A DNA stretch of 64,000 nt from Mycobacterium sp. 852014-50255_SCH5639931 (GCF_001665605.1 NZ_LZSV01000026.1:109761-173760), one strand, 5' to 3'; shown: positions 1-8,687, numbered from the stretch's first letter. Notes: generated by a model not told the origin, from the letters alone. Program-made: numbers and translations.

Positions 1-426
1 CTGCGGTTCGTGCGGATGCTGCTCGGCGAAGGAACGATCGACGGCGTGCGGGTGTTGTCACCCGAATCCGCCCGCCTGATGCGCACCGACCGGCTCACCG
101 ACGAACAGAAGCGGCACAACTTCCTCGGGGCGCCGTATTGGGTGGGCCGCGGCTTCGGCCTGAACCTGTCGGTGGTGACCGACCCCGCCAAGAGCGCGCC
201 GTTGTTCGGGCCGGGCGGCCTCGGGACGTTCAGCTGGCCGGGTGCCTACGGGACGTGGTGGCAGGCCGATCCGAGCGCCGACCTGGTCTTGATCTATCTG
301 GTGCAGAACCTGCCCGACATGTCCGCGGACGTGGCGGCGGCGGTAGCCGGTAACACCTCGCTGGCGAAGCTCCAATCGGCGCAGCCGAAATTCGTCCGCC
401 GCACCTATCAAGCGCTCGGCCTCTAG
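1..426 (+). CDS. Beta-lactamase-like serine hydrolase, C-terminal part (5' end outside window)
   Basis: The frame is open from base 1 and ends at TAG 424-426, so only about 141 C-terminal residues are present. The fragment contains GPGGLGTFSWPGAYGTWW and ends in a hydrophobic strand and helix, a pattern typical of class C beta-lactamase/esterase family proteins (beta-lactamase-related penicillin-binding-like hydrolases). The catalytic SxxK and YxN motifs would lie upstream and cannot be checked. The first possible start codon in the window (GTG at 10) is unlikely to be real because the preceding codons also read through. Mycobacteria use such proteins as esterases or cell-wall hydrolases; the substrate is unknown. 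Confidence 0.75.
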   Translation: MRFVRMLLGEGTIDGVRVLSPESARLMRTDRLTDEQKRHNFLGAPYWVGRGFGLNLSVVTDPAKSAPLFGPGGLGTFSWPGAYGTWWQADPSADLVLIYLVQNLPDMSADVAAAVAGNTSLAKLQSAQPKFVRRTYQALGL

Positions 427-430
427 CGCC

Positions 431-970
431 GTGGCCGATTACCCACCCGACCGCATCACCGGGCCCCGGCTGGTGTTGCGCCGGCCCGTGCTCGACGACG
501 CCGGGGCACTGTTCCAGCGGGTCGCCCGCGACCCCGAGGTCACCAAGTACCTGATGTGGGCGCCGCATCCCGACGTGGCGGCGACGCGGCGGGTGATCAC
601 CGAGAAGCTCAACGCCACGGCCGACGAGCGGACCTGGGCGATCGAGTTGCGGCACAGCGGTGAGGTCGTCGGGCTGGCCAGTTGCAGGCGTCCGGTGCCG
701 CACTCGGTCGAAATCGGTTATTGCCTGGGTCGCCGGTGGTGGGGCAAGGGTTTGATGGCCGAGGTGATCGACATGCTGTTGACCGCGCTCGACAGCGACC
801 GGGCGGTGTATCGGGTGTGGGCCACCTGCAATGTGGAGAACGTGCGTTCGGCGCGGTTGCTGGAGCGGGCCGGTTTCGTGTTGGAGGGCCGGCTGGCCCG
901 CCATGCCGTCTACCCCAACTTGGGGCCCGAGCCGCAAGACAGCCTGCTCTACGCCAGGATTCTGCGCTGA
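431..970 (+). CDS. GNAT family N-acetyltransferase (RimJ/RimL type)
   Basis: A 179-residue protein beginning with GTG four bases after the upstream stop, so probably co-transcribed with the hydrolase. It opens with the typical GPRLVLRRPVLDDAGALF strand-helix of the Acetyltransf_3 family and has the acetyl-CoA loop region around RRWWGKGLMAEV (the Q/RxxGxG/A-like segment near residue 100), followed by the NVENVRSARLLERAGFVLEG signature. The family acetylates N-terminal alpha-amines of ribosomal proteins or small amines. The acceptor here is unknown. It is followed by an inverted repeat and a convergent transporter gene. Confidence 0.85.
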   Translation: MADYPPDRITGPRLVLRRPVLDDAGALFQRVARDPEVTKYLMWAPHPDVAATRRVITEKLNATADERTWAIELRHSGEVVGLASCRRPVPHSVEIGYCLGRRWWGKGLMAEVIDMLLTALDSDRAVYRVWATCNVENVRSARLLERAGFVLEGRLARHAVYPNLGPEPQDSLLYARILR

Positions 971-973
971 GTC

Positions 974-1028
974 CAGTGTGCGTCCAGGGCGGGAGTCACC
1001 GGCGTGTCGCCGCCGTGAACGCACACTG
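974..1028. repeat. Inverted repeat between convergent genes
   Basis: CAGTGTGCGT (974-983) is repeated as its exact reverse complement ACGCACACTG (1019-1028), giving a 10-bp stem around 35 bases. It starts four bases after the acetyltransferase stop, in the 127-bp gap before the convergent MFS gene. There is no T-run, so it could be a bidirectional transcript end or a mobile palindromic repeat rather than a classical terminator. The related string CAGCGCACACTCG lies just downstream (about 1038-1050). Confidence 0.5.
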
Positions 1029-1097
1029 AAAGCCGTCAGCGCACACTCGATCGCCGGCTACCCGGCTTCGCCCAGCGCCCGGCTTCGTCGAGCGCGA

Positions 1098-2372
1098 TCA
1101 CTTAGCGGCAGTCACCTCCCGATTCAGCGTAAATCGTGATGGCGCAGCACTTTTCGGGTTCTCCGGTCCCGACGGTCGCAGCCGGGCGGGCACCAGCGGG
1201 ACGGCCGCCAACGGGAACAGCGCGCAAAGCGCCCAGGCGGGCGGGTATTCGGCGGCGACGATCAGCGCGCCGAAGAGTGGCGGGCCGGCGGCGGCCATCA
1301 GCCGCTGAGTGGTGTTCTGCACGCCCAGGGCGCGCCCGCTCCAGAACGGGCCGGCGAACTCGGTGATGGCGGTGGCCTCGAGCCCATTGTCGAGCATCGC
1401 GATCACCGCGATGGCGACCATGAGCAACACGTCGTAGCCCGACCCGGTGCCGTCGGTGAGGGCAAGCAGGAACAGCGCCAGCGCGGCGGCGATGGCGATG
1501 GCGCGGACCGGCCGCATCCGCGAGCCGACGCGATCCGACCAGCGCCCGACCGCGATTCGGCCCACCGCGCCCAGCAGCTGGCACAGGGTGACCAGACCGC
1601 CGGCCGCCGCGACCGACCAGCCATGGCGATTCATCAGCCACACGAGCATGAACGTCACGGTCAGCGTTTGCGGCATCATCAGCAGGGCGCCCACCGCGTG
1701 AATCCGCCACAGCACGAACGACCCGCGATATGGACTCGCCAGTTCCGTGTCGGTGGCTGCCTGGCGTGATTTCCGCGGCGGATCGACGATCCCCAGCGCG
1801 CTGGCCGCTGCCGCCACCGTGCACATGAGCGCGAGGAACATCAGCCCCGACCGGGGGCCGCGCTCGGCCAGCTCCGGAATCACCAACGCGCCCAACGCGA
1901 TGCCCAACGGCTGCGCGGCCTGGCGGACGCCCATCGCCAGGCCCCGTTGGTGCACCGGGAACCACGCGGACACCAGACGCCCACCGGCGGTGTTACAGCT
2001 GGCCGCGGCCATCCCACCGAGAAAGAGGAAGACACCGATGGCCACCATCGAATGGGCAGACGCCGCGGCGTAGGCCGCTGCCGCCGTGAGCGCCGAGCCT
2101 GCCGTCAGCACCAGCCGCTCGCCGACGCGGTCCAGCACCCAGCCCCAGAGCACAAGCGTCACCACCATCCCCCAGCTCGGCATGGACGACACCAGGCCGG
2201 CTTCGGTAAGCGGGATGCCGCGGCGGGCCTGCAGCGACGGGATCAGGAACGCAACGCCATTGATGAACAGGAACGACGTTGCCGTCACCCCCAAGGAGAC
2301 GATCATGACCGACCAGCGCGCACCCGCGCCCAGTCGGCTAGCGCTACCGGCCCCGGAAAGCATGCAATCCAT
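1098..2372 (-). CDS. MFS transporter
   Basis: A polytopic protein of about 424 residues with the major facilitator pattern: roughly twelve hydrophobic helices in two halves, the WGWVLDRVGERLVL loop after helix 2 (the DRxG-type A motif) and a matching WSDRVGSRMRP loop in the second half. The start is set at ATG 2372 (MDCMLSGAG); the frame stays open further upstream, but those residues (FVSITLAFNKLQRSW) are not typical of the family. Substrate unknown. An AT-richer stretch before the start (about 2415-2455) probably holds the promoter. Its stop lies beside a degenerate copy of a short gene-end repeat. Confidence 0.8.
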   Translation of the reverse strand: MDCMLSGAGSASRLGAGARWSVMIVSLGVTATSFLFINGVAFLIPSLQARRGIPLTEAGLVSSMPSWGMVVTLVLWGWVLDRVGERLVLTAGSALTAAAAYAAASAHSMVAIGVFLFLGGMAAASCNTAGGRLVSAWFPVHQRGLAMGVRQAAQPLGIALGALVIPELAERGPRSGLMFLALMCTVAAAASALGIVDPPRKSRQAATDTELASPYRGSFVLWRIHAVGALLMMPQTLTVTFMLVWLMNRHGWSVAAAGGLVTLCQLLGAVGRIAVGRWSDRVGSRMRPVRAIAIAAALALFLLALTDGTGSGYDVLLMVAIAVIAMLDNGLEATAITEFAGPFWSGRALGVQNTTQRLMAAAGPPLFGALIVAAEYPPAWALCALFPLAAVPLVPARLRPSGPENPKSAAPSRFTLNREVTAAK

Positions 2373-2583
2373 CGTGGCACGACGTTCACCCGGCGCCTGG
2401 CGCCAAGATCGCTGTAACTTATTGAACGCTAAGGTAATTGACACAAAAAGCTCAGCGTCCACGCACCGGCCCCCGTGGCCCGAAGTGCGGAACTGCATTG
2501 TGCGCCTGGCCTTTTGGGATCCCGGTGGGACGGCCATTCGACACGGCGATTCACAGTGTGGACACAGCGGTTTCTTATCCGGG

Positions 2584-2603
2584 CCCTCAGCGTCTTCTCA
2601 GCG
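2584..2603 (+). promoter_or_regulatory. Direct-repeat regulator box upstream of the membrane protein/response regulator genes
   Basis: CCCTCAGCG (2584-2592) and TTCTCAGCG (2595-2603) are direct repeats with 11-base periodicity, about one helical turn, ending 48 bases before the ATG at 2652. This is the usual architecture of OmpR/PhoB-family binding sites. The same TTCTCAGCG pair, perfect and with the same spacing, lies before the kinase gene at 5519-5538, which supports binding by the response regulator encoded at 3433. A single CTCAGCG also occurs at 2451-2457. Confidence 0.55.
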
Positions 2604-2651
2604 CGACTACCCTAGGAATGCATCAACGACGACACCGGAAGATGACTGTGG

Positions 2652-3428
2652 ATGAGTGACGTTTCGCGGCAAGCGTTGACCAAGGTGCCGGCGGTCACCC
2701 TGGGCTTCTGGATCATCAAGATCTTGGCGACCACGTTGGGCGAGACGGGCGGCGACACCGTCACGATGACGCTGAACTGGGGCTACGCGGCCGGGGTCGC
2801 CCTTTTCGGCGTCGCGCTGGTGGTGCTGGTTGCCGCTCAGATCGTCGCCAAACGCTTCCACGCGAGCCTGTACTGGACGACGATCGTGGCGTCGACGACG
2901 TTCGGCACGACGCTGGCCGACTTCGCCGACCGATCGCTCGGCATCGGTTACACCGGCGGGTCGCTCCTGCTCCTGGGTTGCCTCCTGGCCACCTTGGGCC
3001 TGTGGTGGTGGTCGGAGGGCACCGTGTCGGTTACCACCGTCTCGACGCCGAAAGTCGAGGCCTTCTATTGGGCAACCATCACGTTCTCGCAGACCCTGGG
3101 CACCGCGCTGGGCGACTGGCTCGCCGACACTCGCGGATTCGGTTACGAGCGTGGGGCGTTGGTGTTCGCCGCCGGCCTTGCCGTCGTCATCGCGCTCTAC
3201 TACTGGACCGCCGTATCGCGGGTCGCGTTGTTCTGGGTTGCGTTCATCCTGACCCGCCCATTGGGCGCGACGATCGGCGACTTCATCGACAAGCCGGTCG
3301 CCGACGGCGGCCTCAACCTGAGCCGCCCGCTGGCCTCGGCCGTGATCGCGGCGATCATCGTGGCGTTGATCGCCGTCCTGCCGCAGCGTCCGGGACACCA
3401 CCCCGGCGCGGCCCACGAAGAGGCGTGA
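2652..3428 (+). CDS. Membrane protein with four internal repeats (COG4705-like)
   Basis: A 258-residue protein with about seven or eight hydrophobic helices. A motif of the form T-x-LG-x4-D recurs four times: KILATTLGETGGD, STTFGTTLADF, SQTLGTALGDW and TRPLGATIGDF. In the middle two copies it is followed by a G-[IF]-GY-x2-G segment, so the protein is built from tandem units. It resembles uncharacterised COG4705-type membrane proteins. Function unknown. The conserved Thr/Asp inside membrane helices could form a polar path, which is inference only. The gene ends four bases before the response-regulator ATG, so the two form one operon, and the regulator box upstream suggests autoregulation. Confidence 0.75.
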   Translation: MSDVSRQALTKVPAVTLGFWIIKILATTLGETGGDTVTMTLNWGYAAGVALFGVALVVLVAAQIVAKRFHASLYWTTIVASTTFGTTLADFADRSLGIGYTGGSLLLLGCLLATLGLWWWSEGTVSVTTVSTPKVEAFYWATITFSQTLGTALGDWLADTRGFGYERGALVFAAGLAVVIALYYWTAVSRVALFWVAFILTRPLGATIGDFIDKPVADGGLNLSRPLASAVIAAIIVALIAVLPQRPGHHPGAAHEEA

Positions 3429-3432
3429 TGGC

Positions 3433-4101
3433 ATGAGAGTCCTTCTCGTCGAGGACGAGGCGCGGCTGTCGGCCACTCTCGCTCGGGGGCTCAAGGCGGA
3501 GGGATTCGTCGTCGTGGCCGTCGGCACGGGCGTCGACGGCCTACGGGAGGCGGTTGACACCGGCTTCGACGTGGTGATCCTCGACATCATGCTGCCCGGC
3601 CACAGCGGATACGAGGTGCTGCGCCGGATGCGGGCGCAAAACGTCTGGACGCCGGTCCTGATGCTGACGGCCAAGGACGGTGAGTACGACGAAACGGACG
3701 CTTTCGACCTGGGAGCCGACGACTACCTGACCAAACCGTTCTCGTTTCGGGTGCTGGTGGCGCGGCTGCGGGCCCTGATGCGCCGCGGCGTGCCGGAGCG
3801 GCCCGCGGTGCTGGCCGCGGGATCGCTGCGCCTGGACCCAGCGCGGCACACCGTCCACCGTGACTCCGCCCCGATCACGTTGACCCCCAGGGAATTCGGG
3901 GTGCTCGAATTCCTCATGCGCAACAAGGACATGGTCGTGACCAAGGCCGAGATACTTCGCAACGTGTGGGATGCGCACTACAGCGGGCCCGACAACGTGG
4001 TGGAGGTTTACGTGGGATATCTGCGTCGCAAGATCGATATTCCCTTCGGCACCAACACCATCGAAACGATTCGGGGCGTCGGCTACCGGCTGCTGTGCTG
4101 A
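3433..4101 (+). CDS. OmpR/PhoP-family response regulator
   Basis: A 222-residue protein. The receiver domain (residues 1-115) has the acidic pair E7/D8, phospho-acceptor D51 (VVILDIMLP), T79 and K101 (YLTKPFSFRVL). The C-terminal winged helix (about 125-222) has the family signature LTPREFGVLEFL and ends VEVYVGYLRRKID...TIRGVGYRL. It is translated immediately after the membrane protein, with GAGG shortly upstream. It converges on the histidine kinase gene and overlaps it by 19 bases. The partner is inferred from position. The likely targets are the paired TTCTCAGCG boxes at 2584 and 5519. Confidence 0.93.
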   Translation: MRVLLVEDEARLSATLARGLKAEGFVVVAVGTGVDGLREAVDTGFDVVILDIMLPGHSGYEVLRRMRAQNVWTPVLMLTAKDGEYDETDAFDLGADDYLTKPFSFRVLVARLRALMRRGVPERPAVLAAGSLRLDPARHTVHRDSAPITLTPREFGVLEFLMRNKDMVVTKAEILRNVWDAHYSGPDNVVEVYVGYLRRKIDIPFGTNTIETIRGVGYRLLC

Positions 4102-5465
4102 GGGTCGTGTAGCGGCAGGGACACCACCATCCGGGTTCCGCCGCCCGCCCGGTCCTCGATGGCGACCGAGCCGCCGTGAGCGGCGACCACCTCGGCGACG
4201 ATCGCGAGGCCCAGGCCGGCTCCCCCGCCGCTGCGGGCACGGTCGGAATCCAGACGCACGAAGCGCTCGAACACCCGGGTCCGGTCGGCCGGGGAGATCC
4301 CCGGGCCGTCATCGCTGACGGTAACGGTGGCCGTCCCGTTGCCGCTGCCGACTTCCACGGCGACACGCGAAGTGGCATGGCGGACAGCGTTTTCCACCAG
4401 GTTGCGGATCATTCGCGAGATGGCCATCGGGTCGCCGGTGCAGCGCACCGGGCCGATGTCGGTGTCGATTGCGCAGCGCGCCTCCCGTCGCACGCGGGCG
4501 ACCTCGACGTCGGCGACCTCATCGAGGGCGAGTACTTCCTTGCGCCGCACCAGGCTCTGCTCGTCGGCGCGGGCCAGCAGCAGCAGGTCTTCGATCAGCG
4601 CGTGCATGCGTTGCGCCTCGGGAAGCAGGGTGTTGACCGCCAACTCGGCGTCGAGCAGGTCTGGGTGGGCCTCGGCGACTTCCAGCCCGGAGATGATGGT
4701 GGCCAGCGGGCTGCGCAGTTCATGCGACGCGTCGCCGATAAAGCGCTGTTGCGCACGGTGGCCGGCTTCGATACGGGACAGCATCCGGTTCATGGTCACC
4801 GCCAGAGCGGCGATCTCGTCGCGGCCGTTGGGCACCGGCACCCGCTCGGCCAGGTCGGAGGTCGAGATCTCGGCCACCCGCGCGCGGATCGCGTCCACCG
4901 ATCGCAGCGACCGGCGAACCAGCACGAACGTCGCGACCGCCGCCCCCGCGATGACGATGGGCGCACCGGCCGCCAGGAGCAGGGCGACGGTCCGCGCGGT
5001 CTCCTCGACCGCCTCGCTCCCCCCGCCAACGAGCACCGTGTAATCGCCGGACGGGGTTGCGACCCGCCGACCGCTGACGCGCATGTCGTCACCCGCCACC
5101 GCGTCGTCAGACAGGCCGCGACGCAGCGCGAAGTCGAACTCGCTCACGGGAACGAGCGGCGTGGCGGGTGCGGAACGCGACCGCTTGACCACCCTGCCGT
5201 CGGGGGCGATCACTTGCACGGCGACCACCCTGGGGTCGGTGGTCAACAGGGCGTTGTCGAGGCCGGCCGGCAGCTCGGCCTGCAGCGCGTTCGCCAGGTC
5301 GCGAACTCTTTCGGCGGCGGCATAATCGACGCCCACCAGTAGCGACCGGTACAGGATCGCGTCCAGTCCCGCGCCGGCGAGGGCAAGGGCACAGAGCACG
5401 ACGACAGCCGACACAGCGGCCGAGCGAGCGGCGATGCCCCCGTGCGGGAGGCGAGGCGACAGCAC
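4083..5465 (-). CDS. Membrane sensor histidine kinase
   Basis: About 460 residues: an N-terminal membrane helix (SAAVSAVVVLCALALAGAGL), an extracytoplasmic segment of about 130 residues, a second helix (VALLLAAGAPIVIAGAAVATFVLV), HAMP, HisKA with the phospho-acceptor His in DASHELRSP, and HATPase_c with NLVENAVRHA (N box), DDGPGI (G1) and GGGAGLGLAIV (G2). All catalytic motifs are present. The frame is open to GTG 5516, but that lies three bases from the regulator box, so GTG 5465 (VLSPRLPHGG) is preferred; the exact start is uncertain. The 3' end overlaps the response-regulator gene by 19 bases in convergent orientation, which is unusual for a cognate pair. Confidence 0.88.
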   Translation of the reverse strand: MLSPRLPHGGIAARSAAVSAVVVLCALALAGAGLDAILYRSLLVGVDYAAAERVRDLANALQAELPAGLDNALLTTDPRVVAVQVIAPDGRVVKRSRSAPATPLVPVSEFDFALRRGLSDDAVAGDDMRVSGRRVATPSGDYTVLVGGGSEAVEETARTVALLLAAGAPIVIAGAAVATFVLVRRSLRSVDAIRARVAEISTSDLAERVPVPNGRDEIAALAVTMNRMLSRIEAGHRAQQRFIGDASHELRSPLATIISGLEVAEAHPDLLDAELAVNTLLPEAQRMHALIEDLLLLARADEQSLVRRKEVLALDEVADVEVARVRREARCAIDTDIGPVRCTGDPMAISRMIRNLVENAVRHATSRVAVEVGSGNGTATVTVSDDGPGISPADRTRVFERFVRLDSDRARSGGGAGLGLAIVAEVVAAHGGSVAIEDRAGGGTRMVVSLPLHDPQHSSR

Positions 5466-5518
5466 CCCTCCGATTCTGCAGGGCCGCGCACCGTTGGGAA
5501 ACACCGAGGTCAGCACTC

Positions 5519-5538
5519 TTCTCAGCGGCTTCTCAGCG
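5519..5538. promoter_or_regulatory. Direct-repeat regulator box between the divergent kinase and small secreted-protein genes
   Basis: Two perfect TTCTCAGCG copies (5519-5527 and 5530-5538) lie 11 bases apart in the divergent promoter region. It matches the box at 2584-2603 in sequence, spacing and orientation on the + strand. It would serve the kinase gene, the small exported protein at 5563, or both. The likely ligand is the OmpR-type regulator at 3433 (inference). Confidence 0.6.
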
Positions 5539-5562
5539 ATCGGCTCCTACGCTGACACCGTC

Positions 5563-5832
5563 ATGTCTGGTACTGCACGCCCGGCGGGTCACAAGAACCG
5601 CGCGACCACGCGAATGCTGGTCTACGCCGCCATCGCCGTCGGATTGGGGTTGGTGGCAGCGGGCCCCGCAGGCGCCGACCCGAGCCCGTTCAGCACCCTC
5701 AGCTGCGGCTGTCCGGAAACGGCGCCGGCCGGCAGCCCGGCCCGCGGCGACGAGATCACCCGAGGGATCCGGGCAGGCGAGCTCGGCTGGGCGCAGCCCA
5801 CCCCCCGATACTCGGCCCCGTCGCGTCCCTAG
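5563..5832 (+). CDS. Small exported protein, function unknown
   Basis: From ATG 5563 the product is 89 residues: a basic start (SGTARPAGHKNRATTR), a hydrophobic core (MLVYAAIAVGLGLVAAGPA) and a predicted signal peptidase I site after AGA, before DPSPFSTLSC. The mature part is about 50 residues with a close Cys pair (SCGC), and is Pro/Ala-rich. ATG 5614 is an alternative start giving a shorter leader. No family is recognised. It follows the paired TTCTCAGCG box, so it may be a target of the two-component system, and it ends two bases before the convergent decarboxylase stop. Confidence 0.6.
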   Translation: MSGTARPAGHKNRATTRMLVYAAIAVGLGLVAAGPAGADPSPFSTLSCGCPETAPAGSPARGDEITRGIRAGELGWAQPTPRYSAPSRP

Positions 5833-5834
5833 CC

Positions 5835-8687
5835 TCAGGCGCCTTCGCTGACGGCTCGCGCGGTACGGTCACCGTTGCCGGCGCCGTTCATGCCCGAAGC
5901 GTCCGACGGCAACTCGAACGAGGGATACGCCGTACCCACCGCCGCCAGCGCCGCGTTCCGCTGGGCCTCCATCCGCGCCAGCGCCACCTCGGTGAACACC
6001 GACAGCCCCAGGTCGGGGTTGTAGCCGTGGATCTCTTTCACGTCGAGCTGGGCCAAGAAGTAGATGATCTCCTTGGACACCACCTGACCGGGGACCAAAA
6101 CCGGGAAGCCCGGCGGGTAGGGCACCACGAACGTGGTGGACACCAGCGTCTTGCCCTCCGCCAAACGCCGGCCCGCCATGCCGATCAGGACGTGCTCGCG
6201 ATCGGACTCCTCGTATCCGGCGTAGAAGGCCGACCGCATGTCGCCGAAGATGCACGCGTCCACCGGCCGGAAGGCGACGTCGAACTCGCTGAAGTCGGGC
6301 AGGTGCGGCAGGTCCTGCGTGATCTCCTCGACGTGACGCTCCTGCAGCGCCCGGTCGGCGACGCTGGCGGCGTTCTCGGCGCGGTCGAAATCGATTGCCA
6401 CCCTGCGTAATACATCGAGCAGATAGTGCACGCTCGACCATGTCACACCGATGGTGAAGATCAACAGCACGCTGTTGATCGACGTCTTGTTGATCTGGAT
6501 GCCGAATCGGTCCATCAGGATCTTCTCGCGGAAGTCGTACCCGTTCATCCCCGTCTTGCCGACGAACAACGTCACCCGCGTCGCGTCCAGCACGAACTGA
6601 TCGGACCGCCACGCCTCGTTCCACTCGGCCAGCGCCCCCTGCCGGACCTCGCGGTAGGAACTCACCGACGACGCCCGGAACTCCTCGGGCACCAGATCGG
6701 ACTCGTCGAGGATGCGGAACCACTTGCTGATCAACCGGTCTCGGCGCACCCGGTGGCGGAATACCAGCGCCATGTCGTAGGTCTGCCGGACCAGCTGGAA
6801 GCCCTCGATGTCGACCTGCCGGCGCGCCAGGTCCAGCGACGCCAGCAGTTGCTGGTTGGGTGACGTCGAGGTGTGGGTCAGGAACGCCTCACCGAACGCA
6901 TCGCGGGCCAGGGCGTTGAAATCCTGGTCGCGGACGTGGATCATCGACGCCTGCCGAAGCGCCGACAGCGACTTGTGCGTCGAATGCGTCGCGTACACGC
7001 GGACCCGCGCGCGGGCGGGGTCGGGCAACAGCGGGCGGTCGACCCACTCCGAGCGGTCGACCCCTTCCATCGACGCCGCCCAATCCCGGTACTCGGCAGC
7101 GTATTCCGGCGAAGCCAGCATCCGCTCGAGACGCTCGGCCGACACCATCGCGGTCCGCTGCCGGGCCCAGGGCACGGCGGTCGCGAACGCGTACCACGCC
7201 TCGTCCCACAAGAAGCAGATGTCCGGCTTGATCGCCAGCACCTCCTGCATGACCTGCAGCGGGTTGTAGACCACGCCGTCGAAGGTGCAGTTGGTCAGCA
7301 GCAGCATGCGCACCCGGTCCAGCTGGCCGGCCGCCTCGAGACCCAGCAGCGTCTGCTTGATCGTGCGCAGCGACACCGCCCCGTAGATCGCGAACTGCGG
7401 CAACGGATAAGCATCCAGGTACAACGGGTACGCACCCGCCAGCACCAGCCCGTAGTGATGCGACTTGTGGCAGTTGCGGTCGATCAGCACGATGTCGCCC
7501 GGCCGGGTCAGGGACTGGACGACGATCTTGTTGGCGGTGGACGTCCCGTTGGTGACGAAATACGTGTGGTCGGAATTCCACGTGTGCGCGGCCTTGTCCA
7601 TCGCCTTCTTGATGTTGCCGTGCGGGTCGAGCAACGAGTCCAGGCCGCCGGACGTGGTCGAGGTCTCGGCCATGAAGATGTTGCGGCCGTAGAACTCGCC
7701 CATGTCCTGCAACGACTTCGAGTTGAAGATGCTGGCACCTCGGGCGACGGGCAGCGCGTGGAATTGGCCGACCGGTGCCGCCGCATACGCCCGCAACGCA
7801 TCGAAAAATGGTGTGGCGTAACGGTTTCGAAGCCCGGCGAGGACGGTGCTGTGCAGGTCGGTGACATCGTTGAGCCGGTAGAACGTCCGGTCGTAGACGT
7901 CGGGCTCGGTGTCATCGCCCGCCGCGATGGACTCGTCGGTCAGCAGATACAGGTCGATGTGGGGCCGCAACTCCCGGATCCACTCGCCGCACTCCACCCA
8001 GTCGTTGGCACGGTCGGGAATGACCCCGTCCGCATCCTCGTTGGGCCCGAGCAGCGTGTTCATCAGCGGCAGCCGGTCGCGGGAGCGCAGCGGCAGGTCG
8101 TCGCGGATGATGGCGGCCTGGATCTCGCCGTTCAGGGCGACCGCGGTGATGGCGTCTTCGACGCTGGGCACCACCAGGATCTCGAACTGCACATCGTCGG
8201 ACGGGTTGCGCAGGTCCCGCAGGCATTCGGCCAGGCAGTCCGGGGCCGTCGCGGGCGCGTCGTCGGCGAGCAAGACGGTGTAGAACTGCTGCTGTTTGGC
8301 CTGGGCTACCAGCTCCTGGTCGGCCAGCGGCGCCGAGGTGTCGAAAAGCCCTGCGCGGTCGCCGTATTCGCTCAGCAGGCGGACGGCCATGGAAACCTCT
8401 TCGGTGAGCCGCACCGTGGACAGGCTCTCGAGGTGCGCGCGGAACGTCGCCAGGTTCGCCGCCCCCGGATACAGCCAGTACCGCTCGTAGGCGGCGATGC
8501 GGTCCATCAGGCGCTTCACCCTGGCCACGTCGTGGGTCTTGTCGAGCCCGGCCAGGTCGACCTCGGCGAGGTGGCGGCACGCGTCGTCGAGCAGATTCCA
8601 CGTGTCGACGCGGGCGTAGGACGGGTTGGCCACCGCCGCCAGCGCGGAGACGCGGAGTCGTCGCGGCTGGGTGGTGTATCGAGTCAT
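5835..8687 (-). CDS. Orn/Lys/Arg decarboxylase family protein (Rv2531c-like)
   Basis: A 950-residue fold-type I PLP enzyme. It has an N-terminal wing domain (about 1-290), the large PLP domain with the lysine motif ATHSTHKSLSALRQ (Schiff-base Lys near residue 571) and DEAWYAF for the cofactor-binding Asp, and a C-terminal domain of the family. Enzymes of this class decarboxylate arginine, lysine or ornithine to polyamines, which serves acid resistance or polyamine supply; the substrate cannot be told from sequence. Start ATG 8687 is chosen because AGGTGAGG lies just upstream; the frame continues to 8723. From memory it matches the M. tuberculosis gene at the start of this syntenic block. Confidence 0.9.
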   Translation of the reverse strand: MTRYTTQPRRLRVSALAAVANPSYARVDTWNLLDDACRHLAEVDLAGLDKTHDVARVKRLMDRIAAYERYWLYPGAANLATFRAHLESLSTVRLTEEVSMAVRLLSEYGDRAGLFDTSAPLADQELVAQAKQQQFYTVLLADDAPATAPDCLAECLRDLRNPSDDVQFEILVVPSVEDAITAVALNGEIQAAIIRDDLPLRSRDRLPLMNTLLGPNEDADGVIPDRANDWVECGEWIRELRPHIDLYLLTDESIAAGDDTEPDVYDRTFYRLNDVTDLHSTVLAGLRNRYATPFFDALRAYAAAPVGQFHALPVARGASIFNSKSLQDMGEFYGRNIFMAETSTTSGGLDSLLDPHGNIKKAMDKAAHTWNSDHTYFVTNGTSTANKIVVQSLTRPGDIVLIDRNCHKSHHYGLVLAGAYPLYLDAYPLPQFAIYGAVSLRTIKQTLLGLEAAGQLDRVRMLLLTNCTFDGVVYNPLQVMQEVLAIKPDICFLWDEAWYAFATAVPWARQRTAMVSAERLERMLASPEYAAEYRDWAASMEGVDRSEWVDRPLLPDPARARVRVYATHSTHKSLSALRQASMIHVRDQDFNALARDAFGEAFLTHTSTSPNQQLLASLDLARRQVDIEGFQLVRQTYDMALVFRHRVRRDRLISKWFRILDESDLVPEEFRASSVSSYREVRQGALAEWNEAWRSDQFVLDATRVTLFVGKTGMNGYDFREKILMDRFGIQINKTSINSVLLIFTIGVTWSSVHYLLDVLRRVAIDFDRAENAASVADRALQERHVEEITQDLPHLPDFSEFDVAFRPVDACIFGDMRSAFYAGYEESDREHVLIGMAGRRLAEGKTLVSTTFVVPYPPGFPVLVPGQVVSKEIIYFLAQLDVKEIHGYNPDLGLSVFTEVALARMEAQRNAALAAVGTAYPSFELPSDASGMNGAGNGDRTARAVSEGA

